From Hydrangea macrophylla (lineage: Eukaryota > Streptophyta > Magnoliopsida > Cornales > Hydrangeaceae): a stretch of 64,000 nucleotides of DNA. Positions 47,913 to 59,096 of this stretch are shown piece by piece. The notes under the pieces are model-generated. The model made no database searches, was not told where the DNA came from, and worked only from the letters and a program-made list of their open reading frames with translations. The stretch lies in the NCBI GenBank assembly GCA_033977485.1, contig CM066983.1, forward strand, positions 61,871,010 through 61,935,009, given 5' to 3'. Position 1 is the stretch's first letter, and every line of letters starts with the position of its first letter. The position numbers were made by a program, and so were the translations under genes.

Positions 47913-49022
47913 AGTGGTATCAGTGATATGGTTGGTCAGATCTTGGTGACAGAGGCGCACAGTGGCAGTTGGATTAGCAGTATGATGGTGAAAAGATGAC
48001 ATGCGATGAAGAAAAAAAAAGGAACAGGTTAACATGTTAGTAATATGATTGTCTTTAGTTTTTTTTTTTTTGAATTTTATCATGGTAAATTATTCCATGT
48101 GGTATGGTGCACCGGCACTTGAATCATGATTGGTTGGAATTTTAAGTACCTTGTTAGGATAAGCTATGTTTCTTGGAATTTGGGTTAGAGATGATTCCTA
48201 AGGTTTTTGGGTGCTGCATATTCATCGGTTGGTGCGGATTTATGAAATTCTGCACGGATTGGAATTTATTTTTCTTGGTGATAGATCCTATATACATATA
48301 GCAGCAGGTTGGGATCTAGGGCCAAACAATAATTTTTATGCTACTGTGATTGTAGCAAGTTGTGTATGGTGGAGAGGTCCTCACATTCCACTCATACTGG
48401 CATTTCTCTTGGGCATTTAGATTTTGGGTATGGTAAGTATGTGTTTTCTCTAAGGAGACGGAGGCTAACACATGCGCAATTATCCTACTGAGGCAATTGT
48501 TAGGATACTGTACGTAGGAACGTTGATCAAATATTTTGGGAGCAGGTTAGCTGTTTGGGTAGTGTGATATTAATCCCAAAGTTGCAGAGGAATCTAGTAT
48601 TGTTGCTGAAATCACACACAGCGGTTGAGAGAAGTGTGGATGGTTTATGTCGTCTAGTTGGTCGAGTTATACTCCCGAGTCCTCGATGAAAAATTCTTAT
48701 ATAACTGACTGCGTGCATGGTTTGTTCAAAGTTCAGACGATGGTGAGGGAAAATCCTGTTGGGGAGAAAGAGGGATCGAGGCTCTTCTCTAGTGGAGTTA
48801 ATGGGTAAAATTAACTCGGGCTTGCACATATATTGGCCGCAGTTTGACGAATTGGAGGTATTGAGACCATGTTGGTTCAGGGTGTGTATGCTATCATAAG
48901 AAGATAGTCAATGGTAAACGGCTACAAAGTTTTCAACTTTGTGGGTGCTTCGGTTGAGGGGGTATTGATTATGTGTGATAGAATGATTGAGTAGTTTTCC
49001 CACAAGTGATAAAGGGGGTGAT
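47913..49022 (+). other. Array interior 5
   Basis: Same subtype as interior 3. The primer site has one substitution (TGGTATCAGTGA). No coding domain. Confidence 0.7.
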
Positions 49023-49590
49023 TGTTGGGGTTATATCAAATTTAGGATAATCCCATTAATTTAGGGATTATGAATTGGCCAGATTCCTATTGTGATTTGG
49101 TTTCCTTTATGATAGAGTTACTTGTCCAATAAGTATGGGTTGCAAAATCTATATAAAGGGATGTGGTATAGGAATTTAGGAAGCCCTTAGTGTACCATTT
49201 TGGGGGTGTTCCCTTCATGGGGGTGCATGCTCTGGGGTGTGAGATATTAATTACTAAGATTTTTCTGCGAGGGTTGTTCACAGTGACAGGAATGTGATGT
49301 AGTGATGGGTATTTCTTTGTCTCTGTTATTTCTCTATGTTATAGTGATTATGTGTCAGGTTCTTTGGGGTATTGAGTAGGGAGTGTTCAAGGGTCTTGTA
49401 TTTGGGTTATGGGATTTAATCCATGTACCTTGTACCATGTTTTACTCAATAGTTAAAGAATGTTGTAGGCAGGGTTTGGCCGAACCACGTAGAAATCTGT
49501 ATATCTTTTATTTGGTGTGCATGTTTAATTACTGCTCATGTGTGTGTGTTTATTTGGGCGGATTTGGTTCCACGTGTTAAATTCCCAACA
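49023..49590 (+). repeat. Array LTR F
   Basis: The LTR is 568 bp, starts TGTTGGGGTTATATC and lacks a short piece around the CTCTCGGGGGTGG block seen in other copies. Confidence 0.85.
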
Positions 49591-50721
49591 AGTGGTATCA
49601 GAGCTATGGTTGGTTAGATCATGGTGACAGAGGCGCACGGTGGCCGTTGGATTAGCAGCACGGTGGTTAAAAGATAACATATGATGAAGAAAAAAAAAGG
49701 AACAGGTAAACATGTTAGTAACGTGATAGGCTTCATATTTGTTTTTTTTTTTTTGAAGTTTGTCATGGTAAATTATTCTATGTGGTATGATGCAGGGAAA
49801 CTTCAATCATGATTGGTCGGAGTTTTTAGGAGCTTGTGAGGATAAGCTATGTTGCTTGGAATTTGGGTCAGAGATGGTTCCTAAGGTTTTTGGGTGCTGC
49901 TTATTCATCTGTTGTTACGGATTTATGAAATTCTGCATGGATTGGAACATATTTTTCTTGGTGATAGATCCTATATATATAGGAGCAGGTTGGGATCTAG
50001 GGTTGAAAAAAAGTTTGATGCTACTGTGATTGTAGCAAGTAGCGTATGGTGGAGAGGTGCTCCCATTCCACTCATACGGGCATTTCTCTTGGGCTGCTAG
50101 ATTCCGGGTACTATAAGTATGTGCTTCTGGAGAAAATTATTTGATGGGTTCCAAGAAGACGGGGGCAGACACGGGCGCAATTATCCGACAGAGGCAATTG
50201 TTAGGATACTGTACGTAGGAACATTGACTAAAATTTTTGGAGCAGGTTCGCTATTTGGGTGGTGTCATATTGATCCCAAAGTTGCAGAGGAATCTAATAT
50301 TGTTGCCGAAATCATACATAGCGGTTGAGAGAAGTATGGATGGTTTATGCCATCTGGGTTGTAGAGTTGTACTCCGAAGTCCTCGATGAAAAATTCTTAT
50401 ATAAGTGAGTGCGTGGATGGTTTGTTCACAGTTCACTCAATGGTGAGGGGAAATCCTGTTGAGGAGAAGAGGGGTGGAGGCACTTCTTTGGTGGAGTTAA
50501 TGGGTAAAATTATCTCGGGCTTGCACATATATTGGCTGCGGTTTGACGAATCGGAGGTGTTGAGACCATGTTGATTCAGGTTGTGTATGCTGGCATGAAA
50601 AGATGGTCAATGGCAAACGGTTGCAAAGTTTTGAACTTTGTGGGTGCTCTGGTTGAGGGGGTGCTGATTATGTGTGATAGAATGATTGAGCAGTTTCCCC
50701 ACAAGTGACAAAGGGGTTGAT
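49591..50721 (+). other. Array interior 6
   Basis: The primer site TGGTATCAGAGC is intact (49593-49604). It ends with AAAGGGGTTGAT before LTR G. It resembles interior 1 more than 2-5. Confidence 0.7.
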
Positions 50722-51310
50722 TGTTGGGGTTATACCACATGTGAAATAATCCCATTAATTTGGGGATTATGAATTGGCTAGATTCCTATTGTGATTTGGT
50801 TTCCGTTATGATAGAGTTACTTGTTCAATAAGTAATGGGTTGCAAACTCTATATAAGGGGATGTTGTAAAGAAATTTAGGAAGCCCTTCGTGTACCAAGT
50901 TGGGGGTGTCCCCATCATGGGGGTGCATGTTCAAGGGTGAGAGATATTAATCACTAGGGGTTTTCTGTGAGGGTTATTCAAAATGATAGGGAAGTGAGGT
51001 AGTGATGGGTATTTCTTTATCTCTGTGATTTATCTATGTTACAATGATTAATTGTGTTAGGTTCTTTGGGGTATTGAGTGGGGAGTGTGCAAGGGTCTTT
51101 TATTTGGTTATGCGATTTAATCCATGTACCTTGTACCATGTTTTAGTTAATAGTGAAAGAATGGATCTCTCGGGGGTGCACGTAAGCAGGTGTTTGGCCG
51201 AACCACGTAGAAATATGTATGTCTTTTATTTGGTGTGCATGTTTAATTACTGCTCATGTGTGTGTGTGTTTATTTGGGGGGATTTGGTTCCACATGTTCA
51301 ATTCCCAACA
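50722..51310 (+). repeat. Array LTR G (right end of the array)
   Basis: The LTR is 589 bp, starts TGTTGGGGTTATACC and has a TATA box CTCTATATAAGGGG at 50848-50861. It ends AATTCCCAACA at 51310. Next comes AAAAC (51311-51315), presumably one copy of the target-site duplication. Confidence 0.85.
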
Positions 51311-52908
51311 AAAACTAGCTACAGCCTTAGGGTAATGTATTCCAAATTATAGAACATAGTAATAGCTTCTAAATAAATAGAAATAGAAAGTCTACGAGCT
51401 ATCCTAATCTTCAGCTAGCGTATATGTTATCGTCAGCGTAGTAGCCCTTCCCATCATATCCGTCCTCAGTGGGGCCACGCTCTGTGTAATCGCTCTCCGA
51501 GTAGAAGCCCTCATCGTATGGTTTATTACTTGCATTGTCAGAAGCAAGGTAAGCTGGACGGGAATGTTGAGGCATAAAACGCTGTCAGCTATTGAAAGTT
51601 GAGTGAGTAGAAAACTAACGTAGTATCATAGATATGAAGTGATTACAAGTTATGAGAGGACTTTAATTGTAGTTCTACTAGTTATCACTTACTTATTCAA
51701 TCTCTTCATTAGCTTACTACTAACATCTTTTTATACGAAAACCTACAGTATCTAAGTAATTGATGAACAGACCAGATAGTATTACTCCTGGATACATCAA
51801 TGCTTTGTTCACCGCTCTTAAGAACATATTCGGAGTCCACCGCATGTCATGGATACTACGTTAGTCCATCCCCCACTTTTAAGAACATATGCACTGTCCA
51901 CTCTATGTCAGGGATATAACGCTTTGAGCAAAGACACATCATTTCTATAGCCACAACTTTTCGAAGTCTACCAGTGATCCCGATCTACCGCTCTTAAGGA
52001 CATATGATCGAATCACCGGCCTATCTTAGGGTTAATTGGTCTGGTCCACTGCTCTTAAGAGCGTATGCACAGTCCACCGCTCTTAAGGACGTATGGTTGA
52101 CCAATGCCCGCTCCCGCAAGAATCCCAGAACTTATCAAACTTACTTATCGTTACACTTATACTAATACATGACATTCTCACGTGGCCTGACTACTCTAAT
52201 TGAAATGAACATACATCAAACTGATTCATGATTGACATGTTATCTAATGTCATAATTATTACCCCATTATCCCATATCATTACTACAATTTGGCATCGCA
52301 TTACTCCTTTATTACAACAGTGTTAATATAAATAACAGGAATTATCCACAATCTATAACTTCTAATCGATTGAGTCAAGGGTCCAATCGATTTGGGTAAA
52401 AAGTAATGTCAATCGATTGAAACTTCTTTCAATCGACTGGGTCCCTTCCAATCAATTGAATTCTTTTTAAATCGACTGCGAAAAGTTCAGTCAAATGAAA
52501 CCCTTTCAATCGATTGGGTAAGCATCATCGTCCCAAAATTGGGCAAAGGCACCCTGGATTTTGGGAAATGCATTTGGGTGGGTTCATTTTCGTTTCTTTT
52601 AAACCTCTACAAACATCACACCCAAACTACTGAATGAGTTTGGGACTCACCTATGGTGAGTGTATGTGTGTGTGGAGTTATGGAGCTTTAAACTTTGTCT
52701 CTCCTCTTTCTCTTTCCTTCTCTTTCTCTATGCCTTATCTTGTTTTCCTTTTGTTCTTTTTTCTTTCTTCTATCCACCATTGTGTGGGTGTATATGTATA
52801 TATATGTGTGTAGGTGTATATATATGATTGTACATATATGACAAATATCTCTCTCCCTCCTTTCGTTCTGTCAAACCAAACACACACACACGCACACACA
52901 CAAGAAAA
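51311..52908 (-). repeat. Old chromovirus-like LTR fragment
   Basis: The stretch TGTCAGCTATTGAAAGTTGAG near 51580 parallels ATCAGCTTGTGAAAGTTGAG in the chromovirus LTR (about 8801). As in that LTR, an array of short units follows, here CCGCTCTTAAGGACATATG (51800-52100). A cluster of CAATCGATTG palindromes lies at 52365-52525. CT- and TG-rich microsatellites fill 52660-52905. Neither LTR end is present. The left edge is the copia-type array and the right edge is the CACTA end. Assignment rests on one shared block and overall layout. Confidence 0.45.
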
Positions 52909-52911
52909 TAT

Positions 52912-53225
52912 CACTACAACAAATTCATATATTAGGGACACAATATTTGCAACGAAATTAATTTCGTCCCTAATTATTAATTTTTTGCAACAAAATCAAG
53001 TTTCATCCCAAAATAACCTGTAAAGGGGGCAAAAAATTTTGTTGGAAAATTTTATCCCAAAAATCAAATCAAGGAGACAAAAAGCTTTTTTTTTCCCAAA
53101 AATTCCTTCCAAAAATTAAATAAATGAGACGAAAAATGCTTTGTCCCAAAAAAAATTGTACTAAAATTTTGTCTCAAAAAACAAAAAAAGGGTACAAAAA
53201 TAACTTTGTCCCAAACTAATGGCGT
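52912..53225 (+). mobile_element. CACTA DNA-transposon terminus with subterminal repeats
   Basis: CACTACAACAAATTCATATA starts at 52912, preceded by TAT (a possible 3-bp TSD). The CACTA end is followed by many copies of short motifs related to GGGACGAAA and TTTTGTCCC, as expected for subterminal repeats. The matching inverted end (GTTGTAGTG) is not found at a plausible place in the window, so the other border is outside or lost. Confidence 0.65.
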
Positions 53226-53775
53226 TCGTATTTAAACACCACTAATTTACAATTTTATAGCAACTGTTTAGAAATGCCAGAAAATTCATTTTCCCGCTAC
53301 AAAACCCAAAGGCGCCTGTTTTTATTTCGCTGGAAAACAAAAGGGGCCACTCTGATACTACCCCTCACCCCGGAGAAAAAGAACCACCCATTTCTCTTTA
53401 CACTCCCCTCGCCCCCTCTCTCTGTCTCTCACTGTCTCTGTTTGCTCGAGATTTCCTTTGGTCTCTACAATTCTCTAGTGGAATGAGGTTTGTTCTTCTC
53501 TATTTGCTCCTGGTGTAATTCATGTAAGGTTAATTTATTAGTTTTCTTGTTTGCATGTTTCTCCCTTTTGTGTTGGTTTTCTTCACGAATTCAAAGTTTA
53601 TGGTCTGGTTTCAATACATTTTTAATTTCCTTTTCCACCAATATTTAGGGTTTTAAGGTTCTAAAAATGTTGCTATTTGGGTTTTTGGTATATTCTTTTT
53701 GTTTGCTGACAAATAGATCAAAGAGTGATAATAATGGCTTTAATTAGGTAAATTAAATCTGAATTTGTGCAACAA
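53226..53775 (+). other. Possible promoter/first exon region of the CACTA element
   Basis: An abrupt GC-rich, CT-rich stretch (53280-53480) is followed by AT-rich, intron-like DNA. This layout is common just inside CACTA ends. The 70-aa frame 53274-53486 has no recognised domain. Function unproven. Confidence 0.35.
53771..53775. repeat. Target-site duplication (left) of the copia element
   Basis: AACAA, repeated at 59983-59987. The right LTR end has decayed from CCAACA to CCAAAA, so the match lies in an A-rich stretch and is less certain. Confidence 0.6.
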
Positions 53776-54732
53776 TGTTGGTACATAAACTATAAAAGAA
53801 CAATATTACCAAATAATAGTAGCCTTTGACATTTTTCTTGGGATGAGTCGCGGACTAAGTCGCTCTCTTTAAGACGCTTCGCGGCTCTGCCCAAGCTGTG
53901 CAAGCAGTTCAGATGAAGGCCACGACATCCCCAGGATAAAGCAGCCCGGATATTGCACCTGTCTCGAAAATCCTTGCACAGAGGAAGATCGGAAAACCCA
54001 CACCCTTTCAGTGCTAGTTGCTCGAAATAGCCGAGAATATTTTACACCCTGTATCTCTGTGAATTTTTTTTTTCAGAAACTGGTTTTCTTCTCTCTTATT
54101 TTGAATGAATTTTTATATAAGCAGTTTTTCTGTATATGTCAAATATATTTTGAACGTTGGGGAAACATAACGCTGCAGAACGTGGAGAGAAATCTGGGAA
54201 CGTTGGAGAAAAAATCTAGAATAAAAAAATATTGAGGAGTTTGAGGGAGACTTGGTCTCCAACTGACCCAATCCAAATAAAACTCTTTCAGCTGAAACAA
54301 AATACATTAATTTTTCAAATAAATTTTGTATAAAAAAGATATATCGGAGTAGGCCCACACCCACACCTACACCGAAGCCCAGGCCCAAGCCCAAGCCCAA
54401 GCCCAAGCCCAAGCCCAAGCCCAAGCTCGGCCCGGAACAGAGCGGGGCGGGGTGGCGGCGGCGGTGGAGCGCGCGCGTGCGCGTGTGTGTTTTGTGGTAA
54501 ACCTAATTGGGCCTAGGTCCTCCCCCTTCACAAATCTTAGTACCCCTAAGGGGTCCGACCCTTGCTCCAACCTCCACTTGTATATGTCCATCCCACTTCG
54601 TCTAATTTTCCTATGTTGGACAAGTAAAAGAACATTTGGGTTGGTTTATGAATAAGACAAAACTCAAAACCCATTTTTAAAAGTTTTCCCTCAAACTTTC
54701 TCTCCAATTTTAAACATACATTTTTTCCAGCA
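53776..54732 (-). repeat. Copia 3' LTR
   Basis: The LTR is 957 bp, starts TGTTGGTACATAAAC and ends TTTTTTCCAGCA. It has an expanded (AAGCCC)n run at 54375-54426 that the other LTR lacks. It also has an alternating GCGCGCGTGCGCGTGTGTG stretch at about 54470-54488. On the minus strand AAGTGGGGTAT, to its right, is the polypurine tract. Confidence 0.85.
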
Positions 54733-55259
54733 ATACCCCACTTGTATTTTAAAATTTGATTTAAGATCATCGAGCAACGTATAATAAGACTATGCATAAG
54801 TAAAGGTGTTTTTCAACTTGAACCTTTGCATAGTGATAGTGCTTTCGATTATACTAAAGTAACTGTAGTTCTGAAGTCTATCTCAGACAACACCACACAC
54901 ACAGTCCTACTAGGGTGAAGTTCAAAAACCAGCACTTTACGACCGTGTGCTTATATCCTAGTATAGCGAATGATCTAGAGAATTTACCCAAAATTTCATA
55001 GGAAGCTTCGCCTAGGTGAGTCTAATGAGGATACTCCTGTAGCTAGGTATCCCACTCCAAATGGAGTTTAGATCTCATTAAGAGTTATAAATAACTCAAC
55101 CTTATGTCCTTCAAGATGTCATGCTTCGTAGGGATAGACTTGGAGTATTATCCCCATATATAGATATTAGCATGATTCTACTCGTATCACTTCATGACTT
55201 GTTATTACCCTTTGAACCTATTTTTTGGGATCTCTAGTCTATAGGTTGAGTTACTATCA

Positions 55260-55807
55260 TAAGGGACTCAACTATCTATGGGCTTTAGTCCCATGCCTTT
55301 TGAGGTTTTACAAACCTTCTCTCGTGCTAGTCCTTTCGTCAAAGGATCAACCAAGTTCTCATCAGACCGTACATAATCCACTCTTACAGCTCCAGAAGAG
55401 AGAAACTCTCTAATAGTGTTGTGCTTGCGACGTATTTGTCGCTTCTTGCCATTATATTAACGGTTCTCAACTTTTGCAATAGCTGCAGTACTATCACAGT
55501 GGATTAGGATAGCTGGTATCGGTCTCTCCCATAAAGGGGTATCTAATATCAGATTTCTCAGCCAACCTGCCTCCTCGCTTGCTGTAGCTAGTGCTATCAT
55601 CTCTATCTCCATCGTACACTGAGCCAAAATAGTCTGTTTCTTAGACTTCCGTGAAATTGCGCCTCCAGCAATACAAAAAATGTATCCACTAGTGGCCTTG
55701 GAGTCATCTGATAGGGTTTTCCAATCAGCATCGCTATATCCTTCAAGGACAGCGGTAAACTTCTGATAGTGTAATTTTAGGTCAACCGTCCTTTTCAGGT
55801 AACGCAT
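55260..55807 (-). pseudogene. pol: Copia RNase H domain
   Basis: The open stretch 55807-55457 has the LEGYSDADWKTLSDDSKATS block, then the SGYIF and SKKQTILAQCTMEIEMIALA blocks and the IHCDSTAAIAK block. After a stop the homology continues to KRQIRRKHNTIREFL and DPLTKGLARE near 55330. The Ser usually found in AQSTxEAE is Cys-Thr-Met-Glu here. Confidence 0.85.
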
Positions 55808-56159
55808 GATCCTTTCATTAGCATGCCAATCTCCATATTAGGTCTACTAGTAAACCTACATAGTACTCCAACAGCATAAGCTATATCTGGCCTAGTGCAA
55901 TCAGTAGCATAACGGAGGCTACCAATGATGCTCGCATACTCTGTTTGTCTAACACTGTCACTCATATGGAGTACATGCTGGTTTACAGTTAAAGTAATTG
56001 CATTTCTTTAGAATCTTCTCAATGTAATGAGATTGATCTAAAGAAAGGTCCTTTTCGGACATGAATTACACTAGCTTCTCCTAAATCTTTCATATTAAAG
56101 TTGGCACATAAGAAAGATTTAACTTCATTAATGACATGAATATTTGATCCAAAAATAAG

Positions 56160-56680
56160 TAAGTCATCCGCATAAAATCAAATAATAGTGCAAGTGTTGT
56201 TTTCAAGTTTATAATAAATACATTTGTCACTTTCATTTATTTTAAAACCATTTGAGATGACTAAACTATCAAATTTATCATGCCATTGTTTAGGAGCTTG
56301 TTTCAACCCATAAAGAGATTTATCCAATTTGCAAACTTTATTTTCTTGACCAAAAATAATAAAACCTTCATATTGGTCTATATAAATCTCTTCTTCTAAT
56401 TCACCATTTAAAAAAATAGTTTTAACATCCATTTGGTGTACTACTAAATCACGAATTGAAGCTAAAGCAAATAGTTCACTAATATATAATAGAAGTAATT
56501 CTACTGACAGGTGAATAAGTATCAAAGAAATCAATATTTTCTCTTTGTCTATAACCCTTAGCTAGAAGACATGCCTTATATATATCTATCGTGCCATCGG
56601 GTTTCAATTTCTTTTTAAGAATCCATTTGCAACCTATTGTCTTATAACCAGGTGGAGATCTACTAAGTGCCAAGTCTTAT
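56160..56680 (-). pseudogene. pol: Copia reverse transcriptase
   Basis: Pieces in more than one frame give GYKTIGCKWILKKKLKPDG, LLAKGYRQRENIDFFDTYSPV, VVHQMDVKTIFLNGELEEEI and KSLYGLKQAPKQWHDKFD. The catalytic motif reads YADDLLIFG just after a stop at 56178-56180. The YVDD motif is thus one residue changed but keeps both Asp. Confidence 0.87.
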
Positions 56681-57059
56681 TAGATTCCAATGATTCCATT
56701 TTTTTCATTTATAGCTTCTTGCTATAAATCAGCATCTATATAAATTAAGGCTTCTTGGAGGGTGTTAGGATCCTCCTCTAAGTTGTAAGTATAAAAGTTG
56801 GTCCCAAAATCTTTCGCAATTCGGGTTTTCTTACTTTTCCTAGGATCTAGTTCTTATTCATTTGGTTCTACTAATATAGGCATATCATATGATGTTAAAC
56901 CCTCACTATTTTTAAATTTAAAAGGAAATTTTTTTTCAAAAAAATCAACAACACTAGATTGAATTATAACATGATTCTTTAAGTCATAAAATCTATAAGC
57001 CTTACTATTAATAGCATAACGAATATGAACACATTCATAAGTCTACTAGCTAATTTGGA

Positions 57060-57875
57060 CCTTTAAGTGTCTGGAATTCTAACATATGCCAAACAACCTC
57101 ATGTTCTAAAATAATCCATATTTGGTTTTCTTCTTTTCCAAATTTCATAAGGGGAAATATTAGTTTTAGAGTTAGGAACTCTATTTAATACATGACAAAC
57201 AGTTAATAATATTTCCCCCCACCAATGAGAAGTTGCCCCTGAATTTAATAAAATAGCAACTACTAATTCAGTAAAAGTCCTATTTTTTCTTTCAGCTTTT
57301 CCATTCATTTCAGGGGAATAAGGGACAGTTTTCTCATGAATGATTCAATGAATTTAATATAAAGCAACAAATTCATCATAATCATATTCATGACCTCTGT
57401 CACTACAGAATCTTTTAATTTTCCTATTAAACTGATTTTCAACCTCATTTATGAAAATTTTGAACATGTCAATGGTTTCACTTTTATTTTTCATAAGATA
57501 AACAAATGAATAATTTGAGCTTTCATCAATAAAAGTGATAAAATACCTTTTTCCATTTCTAGTTAAAATTCCTTCATATTCACAAATATTTGAATTAATT
57601 AATTCAAGAGGTTCAGATTCCCTAGTGACAGATTTATGTGGTGTTTTAGTGATTTTTGCTTGGCTAAAAAATTCACATTTGTCAAATTCATTTAAAGACA
57701 ATTGTGGAATATATCCTAGACTACTCATATTTTTCACAAGCCTTTTATTCACGTGACATAATCTAGCATGCCAAACATTAAAAGAACACAACATGTAAGT
57801 AGAAGAAGAAATGTTATTAAAACCAACATTTAATTTAAACATGCCCTCAGTTGCATAGCCCTTTCCAACAAACAC
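57060..57875 (-). pseudogene. pol: Copia integrase
   Basis: The frame 57875-57354 contains the zinc-binding domain (VWHARLCHVN, then KCEFFSQAK, where the second Cys of the CxxC is lost) and the catalytic core (GKRYFITFIDESSNYSFVYL). The first catalytic Asp appears as Asn in ELINSNICEYEG. The Glu region lies in a separate frame from 57308 (NGKAERKNRTFTELV). A stop follows VALY. Inactive. Confidence 0.87.
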
Positions 57876-57923
57876 TCCACTCTTAGTTAAAGTAAAAAGA
57901 TCAACCCCAGTAGTTTGAGTAAA

Positions 57924-58262
57924 TCAAGCCTTGTTGAGAAGATAGCTCAAAATAAGATTTTTCCTCATTTCTGGTGTGTGCAAGACATCCTTGAAAATGA
58001 TAGTCTTTTCAGAAGTAAACTTCAATTCAACCTCCCCAATACCAGCAACAGCAGTGGTGTGGGAATCACCTAATAGCACTTTCTTGTCCTTAGCTTCAGA
58101 ATAATATTTGAACATGTCACGGTCATAGAAAACATGGCGAGAGGCATCAGTGTCTACCCACCACCCCTTGGATCCACCAACAATATTAACCTCAAAAATC
58201 ATAGCAACGAGCCATATGACCTGGCTTACCACAATTGTAGCAAACAACATGTCCAGCTTCAT
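57924..58262 (-). pseudogene. Copia gag zinc knuckle and protease
   Basis: The protease frame carries KGWWVDTDASRHVFYDRDMF; the active-site DTGA is changed to DTDA. Read in another frame, the start of this region encodes CYNCGKPGHMARC, a zinc knuckle with one residue too few before the last Cys. A frameshift therefore lies between nucleocapsid and protease. Confidence 0.8.
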
Positions 58263-58343
58263 TGATTCCTGGAGGGGGGGTGTATTCCTATTCTGATTTG
58301 GCTTTGGATTTTGATTGTTGTTGTTGTTGTTGCGGTTCTTGTT

Positions 58344-58999
58344 CTAATTATGATTTTGAAACTTCATGGTATTTGCAGGTGGTTTCAGAACAACAGAAGT
58401 TTTGTTTTTAGAAAATATTTGAGGTTTCTTGTTATAGGAAACAACAAGAACCTGTTTTTTAAAATCTTGTTTTCTTGCCTCCTCCTCAATACGAAAGAGA
58501 GTTATCAAACTTTCCAATGAAAATTCTTTGGTTTTGGGTCTCAAAATATTTTTGAAATCTTTCCAACTTCGGAGAAGATTGTCAACAATGACAGCAACTT
58601 GAAACTGATGATTTAAATCCATACCCTCAGAAATTATCTCATGAGCAATTTATTGTAGCTCATGGGATTAAACTTCAACAAATTTGTCATCCGTCATTTG
58701 TTATTTCAAATAACGGCTGACAGCAAATTTCTTTTCTCCAGCTTCTTCGGTGTCATATTTTTTCTGAAGGGAATCCCAAACTTCTTCGCAGAATCACAGT
58801 TTGCATAATAATCATAAAGACTGTCAAAGAGTCCATTAAAAATATTATTTTTGCAGAGAAAATCATTTTCATTCCAAATGTCAGACTCTCTGATTTGATT
58901 AGCAACAGTGGGATTTTCAGAAACAATGGGCTTTTCAGAAGACAAAAGGAGTGCAATTTTTTTGTAGTTAAGAAAAACATCATTTTCATCCTCCATCAT
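58344..58999 (-). pseudogene. gag: Copia gag
   Basis: The start at 58999 (MMEDEN) gives a capsid-like segment with DFLCKNNIFNGLFDSLYDYY. A frameshift and stops follow, then the second half (58622-58344) with FQVAVIVDNLLRSWKDFKN and LESLITLFRIEEEARKQD. These blocks match the copia Gag (UBN2-type) family. Confidence 0.82.
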
Positions 59000-59096
59000 T
59001 TAAAGTGAAGGCCCTCAAATTTGAAGGGTTTTTTGAGGTCAGGGGTAACAGAGAGCATTAAAGATTCCATGATAAATGTAAAAACTATCTTAAAAT

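Larger units (their letters stand above)
40860..51310 (+). mobile_element. Tandem array of six short non-autonomous copia-type LTR units sharing LTRs
   Basis: Seven LTR copies alternate with six interiors of 1.09-1.13 kb, head to tail. LTRs start TGTTGGGG or TGTTTGGG and end AATTCCCAACA, so they carry the inverted TGTTGGG/CCCAACA ends of many Ty1/copia LTRs. Each interior begins with an initiator-Met primer site (TGGTATCAGAGC, sometimes mutated). Each ends with a polypurine tract (AAAGGGGGTGAT or AAAGGGTGTGGT). No gag or pol domain is recognisable. The units resemble large TRIM/SMART-type non-autonomous elements. The first LTR is cut by the Tat insertion, so the array probably continues on the far side of that element, outside the window. 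Confidence 0.85.

Noticed and set aside
54367..54591. Minus-strand ORF with Ala-Trp repeats and overlapping Gly-Leu repeat ORF
   Set aside because: Both are translations of the AAGCCC microsatellite in the copia LTR.
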